Shown here in pieces: positions 6,712 to 11,968 of a stretch of 11,968 bases of DNA. The DNA is taken from contig JAZRIJ010000011.1 in assembly GCA_045645205.1 (NCBI GenBank), forward strand, positions 1 through 11,968, written 5' to 3'. The position numbers were made by a program, and so were the translations under genes. Position 1 is the first letter of the stretch. Every line of letters begins with the position of its first letter. The notes under the pieces are model-generated. The model ran no database searches. It saw nothing but the letters and a program-made list of their open reading frames with translations, and was not told the origin of the DNA. Source of the stretch: RGIG1995 sp045645205. GTDB taxonomy: Bacteria > Bacillota > Clostridia > Oscillospirales > CAG-272.

Positions 6712-7325
6712 TTTATAAAGCTCGTCATAGTCCAGGGTTCTTTTTCTGGAACGCCGTATTTTTCCTTACCGAGAGCAATACTCTTTATAAGGAACGCCAT
6801 ATTTTGTCCCAATGTACGCATTGTCTGCAAACCCTCTTCATCTTTTAAAGCATCCCCCGGCACTCTGCCATGAACGCTGTTCCAATATTGGCTTGATGCT
6901 ATCGGCATACCGCTTATGGTAAAATACTTATTAAGCTCATCAAAGGTTGCAGAGCATCCGCCCCTTCGTGCGACAGCAACAGATGCGCCTACTTTCATAG
7001 TCTTGTTGAACTTTGAGCTGTAAAAAAGTCTGTCAAGCAAACAAATCAATGTACCGTTTGCTGAAGCATAATAAACAGGACTACCTACAACCATACCGTC
7101 AGACTCTTCAAGTTTTTTGGCAATTTTATTTACAGCGTCGTCCATAACGCACTCGCCCTTTTCTTTGCAATAGAGACACCCTTTACAACCTTTTATCTCC
7201 ATATTTCCCACTTGAATAGTTTCAACTTCTATTCCCTCTTGTTCAATAACCTTTCCCACTTCATTTAATGCAATAGCTGTATTACCGTTCTTTCTGGGAC
7301 TGCCGTTTAGCATAATTACTTTCAT
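6708..7325 (-). CDS. Flavodoxin-fold NAD(P)H-dependent FMN reductase / iron-sulfur flavoprotein family
   Basis: Cytoplasmic FMN-binding oxidoreductase, 205 residues, of the flavodoxin_2/ISF type. The FMN phosphate loop is GSPRKNGNT (8-16) and the second flavin segment is GSPVYYASANGTL (about 81-93). Four cysteines, C47, C50, C53 and C59 (GCKGCLYCKEKGEC), have the CX2CX2CX5C spacing of archaeal iron-sulfur flavoprotein, so a [4Fe-4S] cluster is possible. Many relatives with a similar motif are only annotated as FMN reductases. The substrate or electron partner is unknown; oxygen or quinone detoxification is a common proposal. A GGGAG site precedes the ATG. It is a single gene with its own promoter, convergent with purC. 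Confidence 0.88.
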   Translation of the reverse strand: MKVIMLNGSPRKNGNTAIALNEVGKVIEQEGIEVETIQVGNMEIKGCKGCLYCKEKGECVMDDAVNKIAKKLEESDGMVVGSPVYYASANGTLICLLDRLFYSSKFNKTMKVGASVAVARRGGCSATFDELNKYFTISGMPIASSQYWNSVHGRVPGDALKDEEGLQTMRTLGQNMAFLIKSIALGKEKYGVPEKEPWTMTSFIK

Positions 7326-7371
7326 ATATCTATTCTCCCTTTTTTATTATTAGTTTATTATTCTTTGCTCT

Positions 7372-7400
7372 ATTTTAACACATATAGAAAATATAATCAA
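7372..7400 (-). promoter_or_regulatory. Promoter of the flavoprotein gene
   Basis: On the minus strand, TTGATT (7400-7395) and TAAAAT (7377-7372) are separated by 17 bp, with a TGT just before the -10 (extended -10 form). Confidence 0.75.
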
Positions 7401-7479
7401 TAAAAAACAGACTTTTAGAACCTTGTTTATATAAAGTTTTTTAAAAGAATTCATTTCATAGATCAAACGTTTTATATAA

Positions 7480-7508
7480 ATATACCCTCGGTAAATCCGA
7501 GGGTATAT
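7480..7508 (-). terminator. Terminator-like hairpin after the large lipoprotein gene
   Basis: A 12-bp perfect stem (7480-7491 with 7497-7508; ACCCTCGG/CCGAGGGT core) with a 5-base loop starts a few bases past the stop codon. The following T-tract is broken (TTATATAAAA), so it may be leaky. Confidence 0.75.
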
Positions 7509-7512
7509 AAGA

Positions 7513-8982
7513 TTATACATTTAAGCCGGAGTCTTCAGATAGTTTAAACTCTTTTGCTGTAACAGTCGTCATAATCACTTCTACAACAGTATTTCCAGAC
7601 TTTACTTCTCCTACAAGTTTAATTTCACTTTCAATTTTCACAATTTTTTCATTATCAAATGTATAGGTAGTGCTTTGGGTTGCATCCTTAAATGTTGCTC
7701 CCAAACTTTCTAAAGCAGCTTTATCATCGGTAACCTCAGGGTAACCTACTTCAATCTTGTAGACACCTTCACTGACTTTTCGAATATTCGAAACCAAACC
7801 CTTGTTATACTTGCTATAGTTAATCAAGCTGTCTATATGCTCTTTTGATTCCTTGTCATCCGAATAGTAACTTGTGGTTTCACCATCCACTATTACCGTC
7901 TCGATTCCATTTTTATAAGCAATACTCGTTTTTGATCCATCAGCTTCTGAAGTCAAGGTATAATAATAGTTTCCGTTGTCTCTTCCGTATTCGACAGTAT
8001 CTTTCTCTTTATAAGTATACATCGTTTGACCGGATACCTGAACAGTTTGAGTCAAATCGAGTATAAATGAACTTTTTTCAACATTCTGAAGCTCTTCAAT
8101 CTTTGTTTCTATAGTATCTAATACCCTGACATCCTCAACTTCAATGTAACCGTCTGTTTCAATTTCCGCACGTGTCGCTTCGTTATATTTAGAGTAATCA
8201 TTTATTGATATTAATGTTGGAACATTTGTTGAGCCTTCTTTTGCCTCAAATACCAATTCTATCTTAACATTTTTTGCACGGAAGTTCTCATCAGCAGTTG
8301 CAGATATTTTCATATCTATAATATCTGCTCCCAAACTTTCCTCATCCATTCCTGTGCTTTCCATAAATGATTTGATAGTTATTTTAGTATATCCTGAGAA
8401 ATTTAAACTCCAAGTATTATCCTCATTTTTTGCAAACTCAGTATTTTTACAATCCAAATAATCAATATCGTCAGAATCTCTTTCTTCTCTATACTTGATA
8501 TAATCTTCGCTTGTAATTTTCGAAAAAAGCTTCTGATTTATACCACTGCCTTCATTAAAAACATACATTTTACCATCATTATATGCTTCAATAATCGTTT
8601 GGCGCTGTTCAAAAGAAAGAGCCTCACAAGAAACCAAGGTTGTCAATACACGATAAAAGTAATAATCATCTTCTTCACCGGCTTGAATATCTCTTCCGGT
8701 TATATCACCTATAAACTCATAACCTTGATAGTAATACTTCATTTGCATACTGTTATCAACTTCATAGGAGTCAAGAGAGTCCATTACACCGTCTATTCTC
8801 TCCCAGAGTTCTTTAGCGGTTGTCGGATCAACAGGTTTGACGTCTTCCTCAGTTGTTTCAGGCGTGTTGTCTGTGTTACTCGGCACATTCGAATTTTGTA
8901 ACGGATCTTTCTTACAAGCACTAAAAGATAGTAGCAACACCACACACAAAATCAACGACGACAAAACAAAAATTTTTTTCAT
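7513..8982 (-). CDS. Large lipoprotein with two similar domains, function unknown
   Basis: Not recognised as a characterised protein. It has 489 residues from the ATG at 8982, which has AAAGGGAG 8 bases upstream; a farther in-frame ATG at 9024 lies beside the -10 box and is rejected. The signal peptide ends in LLSFSAC, with C23 the likely lipidated residue, followed by a Ser/Thr/Pro/Glu linker (about 30-55). The rest is beta-rich and acidic and appears to be two related halves. Each half begins with an ELWERI or KIEELQ-type helix. Each then has Tyr-rich strands, a YNDGKMYV or YKNGIETV strand, a helix containing ESLGA, and a last strand set (NVKIELVFEA / KIESEIKLVGEV). This suggests a LolA/LppX-like or DUF6612-like lipid-binding fold, a hypothesis only. 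It stands alone with its own promoter. Confidence 0.85.
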   Translation of the reverse strand: MKKIFVLSSLILCVVLLLSFSACKKDPLQNSNVPSNTDNTPETTEEDVKPVDPTTAKELWERIDGVMDSLDSYEVDNSMQMKYYYQGYEFIGDITGRDIQAGEEDDYYFYRVLTTLVSCEALSFEQRQTIIEAYNDGKMYVFNEGSGINQKLFSKITSEDYIKYREERDSDDIDYLDCKNTEFAKNEDNTWSLNFSGYTKITIKSFMESTGMDEESLGADIIDMKISATADENFRAKNVKIELVFEAKEGSTNVPTLISINDYSKYNEATRAEIETDGYIEVEDVRVLDTIETKIEELQNVEKSSFILDLTQTVQVSGQTMYTYKEKDTVEYGRDNGNYYYTLTSEADGSKTSIAYKNGIETVIVDGETTSYYSDDKESKEHIDSLINYSKYNKGLVSNIRKVSEGVYKIEVGYPEVTDDKAALESLGATFKDATQSTTYTFDNEKIVKIESEIKLVGEVKSGNTVVEVIMTTVTAKEFKLSEDSGLNV

Positions 8983-9014
8983 TTTCTCAACTCCCTTTAA
9001 TTTTTTGTAATAGT

Positions 9015-9043
9015 ATTTTAACATTTATGCTGAAATTTGTCAA
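9015..9043 (-). promoter_or_regulatory. Promoter of the large lipoprotein gene
   Basis: On the minus strand, a perfect TTGACA (9043-9038) and TAAAAT (9020-9015) have 17 bp between, with TGT before the -10. The left end of the mobile element is about 25 bases farther upstream. Confidence 0.88.
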
Positions 9044-9068
9044 TATATTTTCGCTAAACATAAACAAA

Positions 9069-9109
9069 AAAAAGCTCTCGCATATGAGGTGTACTACAAA
9101 GGATAGTAA
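9069..9109 (+). repeat. Left terminal inverted repeat
   Basis: Matches the reverse complement of 9561-9600 at about 33 of 40 positions. Shared blocks in order are AAAAAGCT, TCGC, GAGGTGTACT and AGGATAGTAA, with a one-base gap in between. Confidence 0.85.
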
Positions 9110-9138
9110 AAGGTCGTAGCAATTTTGCTACGACCTTT
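9109..9138. repeat. Left subterminal hairpin
   Basis: A 13-bp perfect stem (9109-9121 with 9126-9138; AAAGGTCGTAGCA arm) with a 4-base loop, directly inside the left terminal repeat. It overlaps the last codons of the pseudogene and could act as a terminator on either strand. Confidence 0.85.
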
Positions 9139-9333
9139 CATCATTATAAAAACAATCTTTTTCCCATTTTAAAATATTTGTATCTATGTATTCCCATATT
9201 TTTTAATAATCTTTTTCTCCACTGATAATGTGGTCGTGAAAAGATGTTTGGAATATTTTTTTGCGGTTTATTATTTGATGTGTTGCATATCCTTGTCGTT
9301 AATGATTTAAACGAGCAAATAATATGGGATATT

Positions 9334-9358
9334 GTAGGGCAGGGGCTTGCTCCTGCCG
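9334..9358 (+). repeat. REP-like palindromic repeat, copy 1
   Basis: A 25-bp sequence, GTAGGGCAGGGG...CTCCTGCCG, whose GGCAGG and CCTGCC arms form a small hairpin. It is identical to copy 2 in opposite orientation. It lies inside the transposase coding region, encoding part of TAGASPCPTI on the minus strand. Confidence 0.85.
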
Positions 9359-9493
9359 TATTGTCTAAAGTTATAATTATATGAATATGATTTGGCATAA
9401 TAACATATTTGTCAATTTTAATTGTTTTACATCTGTTTTCTAAATCTGACAATTGTTCTTTTACAATTTCTCGATATTGCGATAAATATATTT

Positions 9494-9518
9494 CGGCAGG
9501 AGCAAGCCCCTGCCCTAC
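9494..9518 (-). repeat. REP-like palindromic repeat, copy 2
   Basis: Exact reverse complement of 9334-9358, 135 bp away. Read on the minus strand it encodes VGQGLAPA near the start of the open frame. The two copies could pair to make a 25-bp stem. Confidence 0.85.
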
Positions 9519-9520
9519 GA

Positions 9521-9558
9521 TAAAAGGCAGAAACGAAATCAATCGCTTCTGCCTTTTA
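9521..9558. repeat. Right subterminal hairpin
   Basis: A stem of 12 bp (9521-9532 with 9547-9558; AAAAGGCAGAA arm), extendable by inner wobble and GC pairs on the minus strand, directly inside the right terminal repeat. Its T4 tail on the minus strand may terminate transcription coming from rplA. Confidence 0.75.
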
Positions 9559-9560
9559 AA

Positions 9561-9600
9561 TTACTATCCTTAAGAGTACACCTCTTAGCGAAAGCTTTTT
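9561..9600 (-). repeat. Right terminal inverted repeat
   Basis: Reverse-complement partner of 9069-9109. It ends 14 bases before the rplA stop codon, so the rplA transcript runs directly into it. Confidence 0.85.
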
Positions 9601-9614
9601 AAATGGTTATTAAA

Positions 9615-10307
9615 TTAACCGAGTTTTGCGTAGTTAATCTTGATGCCGGGGCCCATTGTAGATGCGATTACGCAACTCTTAATATACTGACCCTTAGCAG
9701 CTGCAGGCTTAGCCTTAATAACAGCGCCAATAAGTGCATCAAAGTTTTCCTGAAGCTTTTCAGCGCCAAAGGAAGCTTTACCGATGGGGCAGTGAATGAT
9801 GTTTGTCTTATCAAGACGGTATTCGATCTTACCTGCCTTAGCTTCTTTAACAGCCTTAGCAACATCGGGAGTAACCGTTCCTGCTTTGGGGTTAGGCATA
9901 AGTCCCTTAGGACCGAGAACCTTACCAAGACGACCTACCAAGCCCATCATATCGGGAGAAGCTATAATTACGTCAAAGTCGAACCAGTTTTCCTTCTGAA
10001 TCTTTTCTACGTATTCTTCTGCGCCTGCATAGTCAGCGCCTGCATCAAGAGCAGCCTGAACCTTGTCGCCCTTAGCAAATACGAGAACCTTTACGTTCTT
10101 GCCTGTTCCATTGGGGAGGACAATAGCGCCTCTAACCTGCTGGTCAGCATGACGGGAGTCAACACCAAGACGGATATGAAGTTCTATAGTTTCGTCAAAT
10201 TTTGCTTTTGCTGTCTGGCATACGAGCGAAATTGCTTCGTTTGCATCATAAAGCTTTGTCTTTTCGAGCAGCTTTGTGCTGTCGCTGTATTTCTTTCCCA
10301 TTTTCAT
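9615..10307 (-). CDS. rplA: 50S ribosomal protein L1
   Basis: Binds 23S rRNA at the L1 stalk and helps release deacylated tRNA from the E site. It also represses its own operon by binding the rplK leader mRNA. At 230 residues it is full length. Hallmarks are VLPNGTGKNVKVLVFAKG (about 63-80), GLVGRLGKVLGPKGLMPNPK and the C-terminal STMGPGIKINYAKL. The ATG at 10307 has GGAGGG 8 bases upstream; a second ATG two codons later is less well spaced. It follows rplK by 14 bases. rplJ and rplL do not follow; the transcript enters the mobile element. Confidence 0.97.
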   Translation of the reverse strand: MKMGKKYSDSTKLLEKTKLYDANEAISLVCQTAKAKFDETIELHIRLGVDSRHADQQVRGAIVLPNGTGKNVKVLVFAKGDKVQAALDAGADYAGAEEYVEKIQKENWFDFDVIIASPDMMGLVGRLGKVLGPKGLMPNPKAGTVTPDVAKAVKEAKAGKIEYRLDKTNIIHCPIGKASFGAEKLQENFDALIGAVIKAKPAAAKGQYIKSCVIASTMGPGIKINYAKLG

Positions 10308-10321
10308 TGTAAAAACCCTCC

Positions 10322-10747
10322 TTATTCCTCAACTGTGATACCCATACTGCGCGCAGTACCGGCAATCATGCTCATTGCTGCTTCAAGAGAAGCTGCGTTA
10401 AGGTCGGGCATCTTCTGTTCAGCAATCTTCTGAACCTGCTCTTTTGTGAGCTTTGCAACCTTAGTCTTGTTAGGTGCTGCAGATGCTGTTTCAATTCCGC
10501 AAGCCTTCTTAATAAGAACAGGTGCGGGGGGAGTTTTTGTAATGAATGAGAACGAACGGTCTGCATATACTGTGATGATTACAGGGATAATGAGACCCAT
10601 ATCATTCTTTGTGCGTTCGTTAAATTCCTTTGTGAAGTTAGGAATGCTTACGCCGTACTGACCCAAAGCCGGACCGATAGGGGGCTGAGGAGTAGCTTTG
10701 CCGGCGGGAATCTGAAGTTTGATATAACCTTGAATTTTCTTTGCCAT
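10322..10747 (-). CDS. rplK: 50S ribosomal protein L11
   Basis: Part of the GTPase-associated centre, bound with L10-L12 at the base of the stalk, and needed for the stringent response. It has 141 residues, the standard length. The N-terminal domain shows KLQIPAGKATPQPPIGPALGQ (10-30) with the proline-rich hinge, and the C-terminal rRNA-binding domain ends in SMIAGTARSMGITVE. The ATG at 10747 has GGAGGTG 8 bases upstream. It sits between nusG and rplA, with a structured 123-base leader in front. Confidence 0.98.
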   Translation of the reverse strand: MAKKIQGYIKLQIPAGKATPQPPIGPALGQYGVSIPNFTKEFNERTKNDMGLIIPVIITVYADRSFSFITKTPPAPVLIKKACGIETASAAPNKTKVAKLTKEQVQKIAEQKMPDLNAASLEAAMSMIAGTARSMGITVEE

Positions 10748-10765
10748 TTCTATACACCTCCGAAT

Positions 10766-10839
10766 GTGGTTCTAATGCGGGAGAATTAAAGTAATAAAAA
10801 ATTTTCTCCCTCCCACGATGCACGTAATTTCTTTACGTG
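10766..10839 (-). promoter_or_regulatory. Structured rplK leader, probable L1-binding autoregulatory site
   Basis: On the minus strand a hairpin, CACGTAA/TTACGTG (10839-10833 with 10827-10821), is followed by a long helix. In that helix GTGG (10816-10813) pairs with CCAC (10769-10766), and GGGAGAA (10810-10804) with TTCTCCC (10785-10779). The bases between the two helices would form an asymmetric internal loop, as expected of an L1 mRNA site that mimics the rRNA site. The GTGGGAG...CCAC pattern is one I recall from rplK leaders in other bacteria. No separate promoter or true terminator is seen between nusG and rplK. Confidence 0.55.
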
Positions 10840-10870
10840 TTAAGCAAAGGACTGAGGTTTTGTTTTAAAA

Positions 10871-11413
10871 TTAAACCTCTAAAATTTCAACGCTGTCAGA
10901 GTCAAGCTCAACAGGCGTTTCTCTTCCGAAAATAGTAGCCATAACCTTAATCTTTTTCTTATCTTCGGAAATTTCTTCAACTCTGCCAATGAATCCGCTG
11001 AGCGTTCCGCTCTTGATCTTAACGCTGTCGCCTACGTTGTAATCAAGCGTCTTTGTACCGATTTCTATGCCGATACTTGCAACTTCTTCATCAGTCAGCG
11101 GTACCGGTTTTGAGCCGGGACCTACAAATCCTGTAACACCGCGAATGTTTCTTACCACATGCCAGCTCTCGTCGGACATTATCATCTTAATGAGAACATA
11201 GCTGGGGAAAATCTTGTTTTCAACTTCTTTTGCATCCTCTTCATTTCCCTCCTGTACTGTTTCAACAGGAATTATAGAATCGAAAATCAAATGCTGAAGT
11301 CCGCGGTTTTCCACAATTTTTTCAAGATTGGCTTTCACCTTGTTTTCATAGCCCGAATAGGTGTGTACAACATACCAACACGCCTCACGGCTGATATCAT
11401 TAAGGTCGCTCAT
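10871..11413 (-). CDS. nusG: Transcription elongation/termination factor NusG
   Basis: Binds the RNA polymerase clamp and influences pausing, termination and coupling to ribosomes. It has 180 residues. The NGN domain spans about 12-115 (CWYVVHTYSGYENKVK at the start, FPSYVLIKM, then VVRNIRGVTGFVG). The KOW domain spans about 125-178 (VGDSVKIKSGTLSGFIGRVEEI). The start lies 2 bases after the secE stop with only a weak GGCGGATTGG upstream, so translation is probably coupled to secE. Confidence 0.97.
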   Translation of the reverse strand: MSDLNDISREACWYVVHTYSGYENKVKANLEKIVENRGLQHLIFDSIIPVETVQEGNEEDAKEVENKIFPSYVLIKMIMSDESWHVVRNIRGVTGFVGPGSKPVPLTDEEVASIGIEIGTKTLDYNVGDSVKIKSGTLSGFIGRVEEISEDKKKIKVMATIFGRETPVELDSDSVEILEV

Positions 11414-11415
11414 AA

Positions 11416-11745
11416 TTAAACCAATCCGCCGATGAACAACAAGAGTTTGGAGAATACCAAGTCAAGTACACCTATAAATGCACTTACAATTACCATTACA
11501 ACAAGAACCATACCCGTGTACTGGGCTGTTGTTTTGGGAGACAACCAAACGATTTTCTTGAGTTCACTCTTATAGTCTTTGAAAAACTTTTTAATTCTTT
11601 GACCGAGACCGATCTTGTTTTTCTTGGGGGCAGCTTTTTTGGACTTTTCTTTCTTATCCTTAGCGGCAACAGTCTTTGCGGTCTCTTTCTGTTCCTCTAC
11701 AGCTTCTGCAGCTGCTTCGGTTTCTTTCTTTTCAAGATCTGCCAT
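11416..11745 (-). CDS. secE: Preprotein translocase subunit SecE
   Basis: Small membrane subunit that clamps SecY in the SecYEG channel. It has 109 residues. The first about 45 residues are a charged Lys/Glu/Ala-rich extension of low complexity. The conserved amphipathic helix (FFKDYKSELKKIVWLSP, 54-70) and one transmembrane helix (about 77-106) follow. The minimal Gram-positive SecE is about 60 residues, so the N-terminal extension is long but seen in related bacteria. The AAGGAGGTA ribosome site overlaps the rpmG stop codon. Confidence 0.96.
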   Translation of the reverse strand: MADLEKKETEAAAEAVEEQKETAKTVAAKDKKEKSKKAAPKKNKIGLGQRIKKFFKDYKSELKKIVWLSPKTTAQYTGMVLVVMVIVSAFIGVLDLVFSKLLLFIGGLV

Positions 11746-11757
11746 TATGCTACCTCC

Positions 11758-11919
11758 TTACTTTGTTTCTCTATGAAGAGTATGTTTACGACAGAAGCGG
11801 CAGTACTTATTCATTTCAAGTCTGTCGGGATCATTCTTCTTGTTCTTCATAGTGTCGTAGTTTCTCTGCTTGCATTCGCTGCATGCCAGTGTGATTCTAA
11901 CTCTATTTCCCTGAGCCAT
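11758..11919 (-). CDS. rpmG: 50S ribosomal protein L33, zinc-binding form
   Basis: Small E-site ribosomal protein of 53 residues, beginning MAQGNRVRITLACSEC and ending CRKHTLHRETK. Two CxxC pairs (C13/C16 and C40/C43) mark the zinc-containing version rather than the cysteine-free paralog used under zinc shortage. The ATG at 11919 has GGGAGGTG upstream (11927-11934). It lies 12 bases before secE, the usual Firmicutes order. The remaining 49 bases to the window edge hold no recognisable gene. Confidence 0.96.
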   Translation of the reverse strand: MAQGNRVRITLACSECKQRNYDTMKNKKNDPDRLEMNKYCRFCRKHTLHRETK

Positions 11920-11968
11920 TCAGAGACACCTCCCGATAACGGAACACCTTTGTATTCCTAAAATTTTA

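Larger units (their letters stand above)
9128..9542 (-). pseudogene. REP-associated tyrosine (RAYT, Y1/IS200-like) transposase, broken
   Basis: A single-strand DNA transposase of the HUH class in intact form. The first frame, from 9542, gives KIDKYVIMPNHIHIIITL with the HxH metal motif and then FKSLTTR, both typical of RAYT proteins. After an A7 run on the minus strand (9262-9256) the family sequence continues in another frame as KIFQTSFHDHIISGEKDY. A TAA (9205-9203) then interrupts it, and KIWEYIDTNILKWEKDCFYNDERS follows to a TAG at 9130-9128. So there is at least one frameshift and one nonsense change, and the likely catalytic tyrosine helix is cut off. The usual first 35-40 residues (YFVTICT region) are also missing. 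The open first frame ends at 9144 with an unrelated tail. Confidence 0.88.
9069..9600. mobile_element. Decayed insertion element with long terminal inverted repeats around a RAYT pseudogene
   Basis: A 532-bp unit bounded by imperfect inverted repeats of about 40 bp at 9069-9109 and 9561-9600. Inside each repeat is a hairpin, and between the hairpins lies a broken Y1-type transposase gene. IS200/IS605 elements and REP elements normally use subterminal hairpins rather than long terminal repeats, so this may be a small inverted-repeat (MITE-like) element that captured or was entered by a RAYT gene. No target-site duplication is obvious in the flanks. The element is certain as a structured repeat unit; its family is not. 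Confidence 0.72.

Noticed and set aside
9334..9518. CRISPR-like repeat array
   Set aside because: There are just two copies, in inverted orientation, each palindromic and inside a transposase frame.
9060..9610. Target-site duplication flanking the mobile element
   Set aside because: The bases outside the two terminal repeats (left TAAACAA, right AAATGGTT) do not match.
9605..9620. GGTTA/TAACC hairpin at the rplA stop as its terminator
   Set aside because: It has a 5-bp stem and no T-run after it on the minus strand.
9603..10433. Long plus-strand open frame (276 codons) antisense to rplA and rplK
   Set aside because: It mirrors two certain ribosomal protein genes, has no ribosome site, and its cysteine- and serine-rich translation matches no family.
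10853..10876. Hairpin AGGTTT/AAACCT at the end of nusG as a terminator
   Set aside because: It has only a 6-bp AT-rich stem, a 12-base loop and no T-run; read-through into rplK is expected.
11746..11757. tRNA-Trp gene between rpmG and secE, as in some bacteria
   Set aside because: There are only 12 bases between the genes.

Overview
The window reads as a chromosomal segment of a low-to-moderate GC, anaerobic Gram-positive bacterium, most likely a gut-type Clostridia (Firmicutes) member. The grounds are a T-box riboswitch in front of thrS, a PerR/rubrerythrin pair, strong TTGACA-N17-TATAAT promoters, AGGAGG-type ribosome binding sites, lipoproteins with a lipobox, and the rpmG-secE-nusG-rplK-rplA order. 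No species name can be justified from the sequence alone.

Layout. 1-1139: start of thrS (minus strand, cut by the window edge) preceded by a complete T-box leader with terminator and consensus promoter. 1171-2191: a D-2-hydroxyacid dehydrogenase with its own promoter. 2235-3293: a perR-rubrerythrin operon with a perfect promoter and a UUCG-loop terminator. 3356-4551: a lipid-anchored, trigger-factor-like FKBP foldase. 4675-6711 (plus strand): a PLP aminotransferase followed by a divergent SAICAR synthetase (purC), with a 17-bp perfect palindrome at the predicted transcription start. 6674-7400: a flavodoxin-fold iron-sulfur flavoprotein convergent with purC; the two share a terminator. 7480-9043: a large lipoprotein built from two similar halves. 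9069-9600: a decayed mobile element with about 40-bp terminal inverted repeats. It holds a REP-associated (RAYT, Y1-type) transposase pseudogene, whose coding part carries an inverted pair of identical 25-bp REP-like hairpins. 9615-11919: the translation/secretion cluster rpmG-secE-nusG-rplK-rplA (all minus), with a structured rplK leader that probably binds L1.

How they work together. Most genes are housekeeping: tRNA charging (controlled by uncharged tRNA-Thr), peroxide defence (PerR sensing, rubrerythrin detoxifying), protein folding outside the membrane, aspartate/purine metabolism, and translation plus secretion. I see no convincing new defence or biosynthetic system. The most unusual part is the 9069-9600 element: it combines long terminal repeats, subterminal hairpins and internal REP copies around a dead RAYT gene, and it lies where rplJ-rplL would normally follow rplA.
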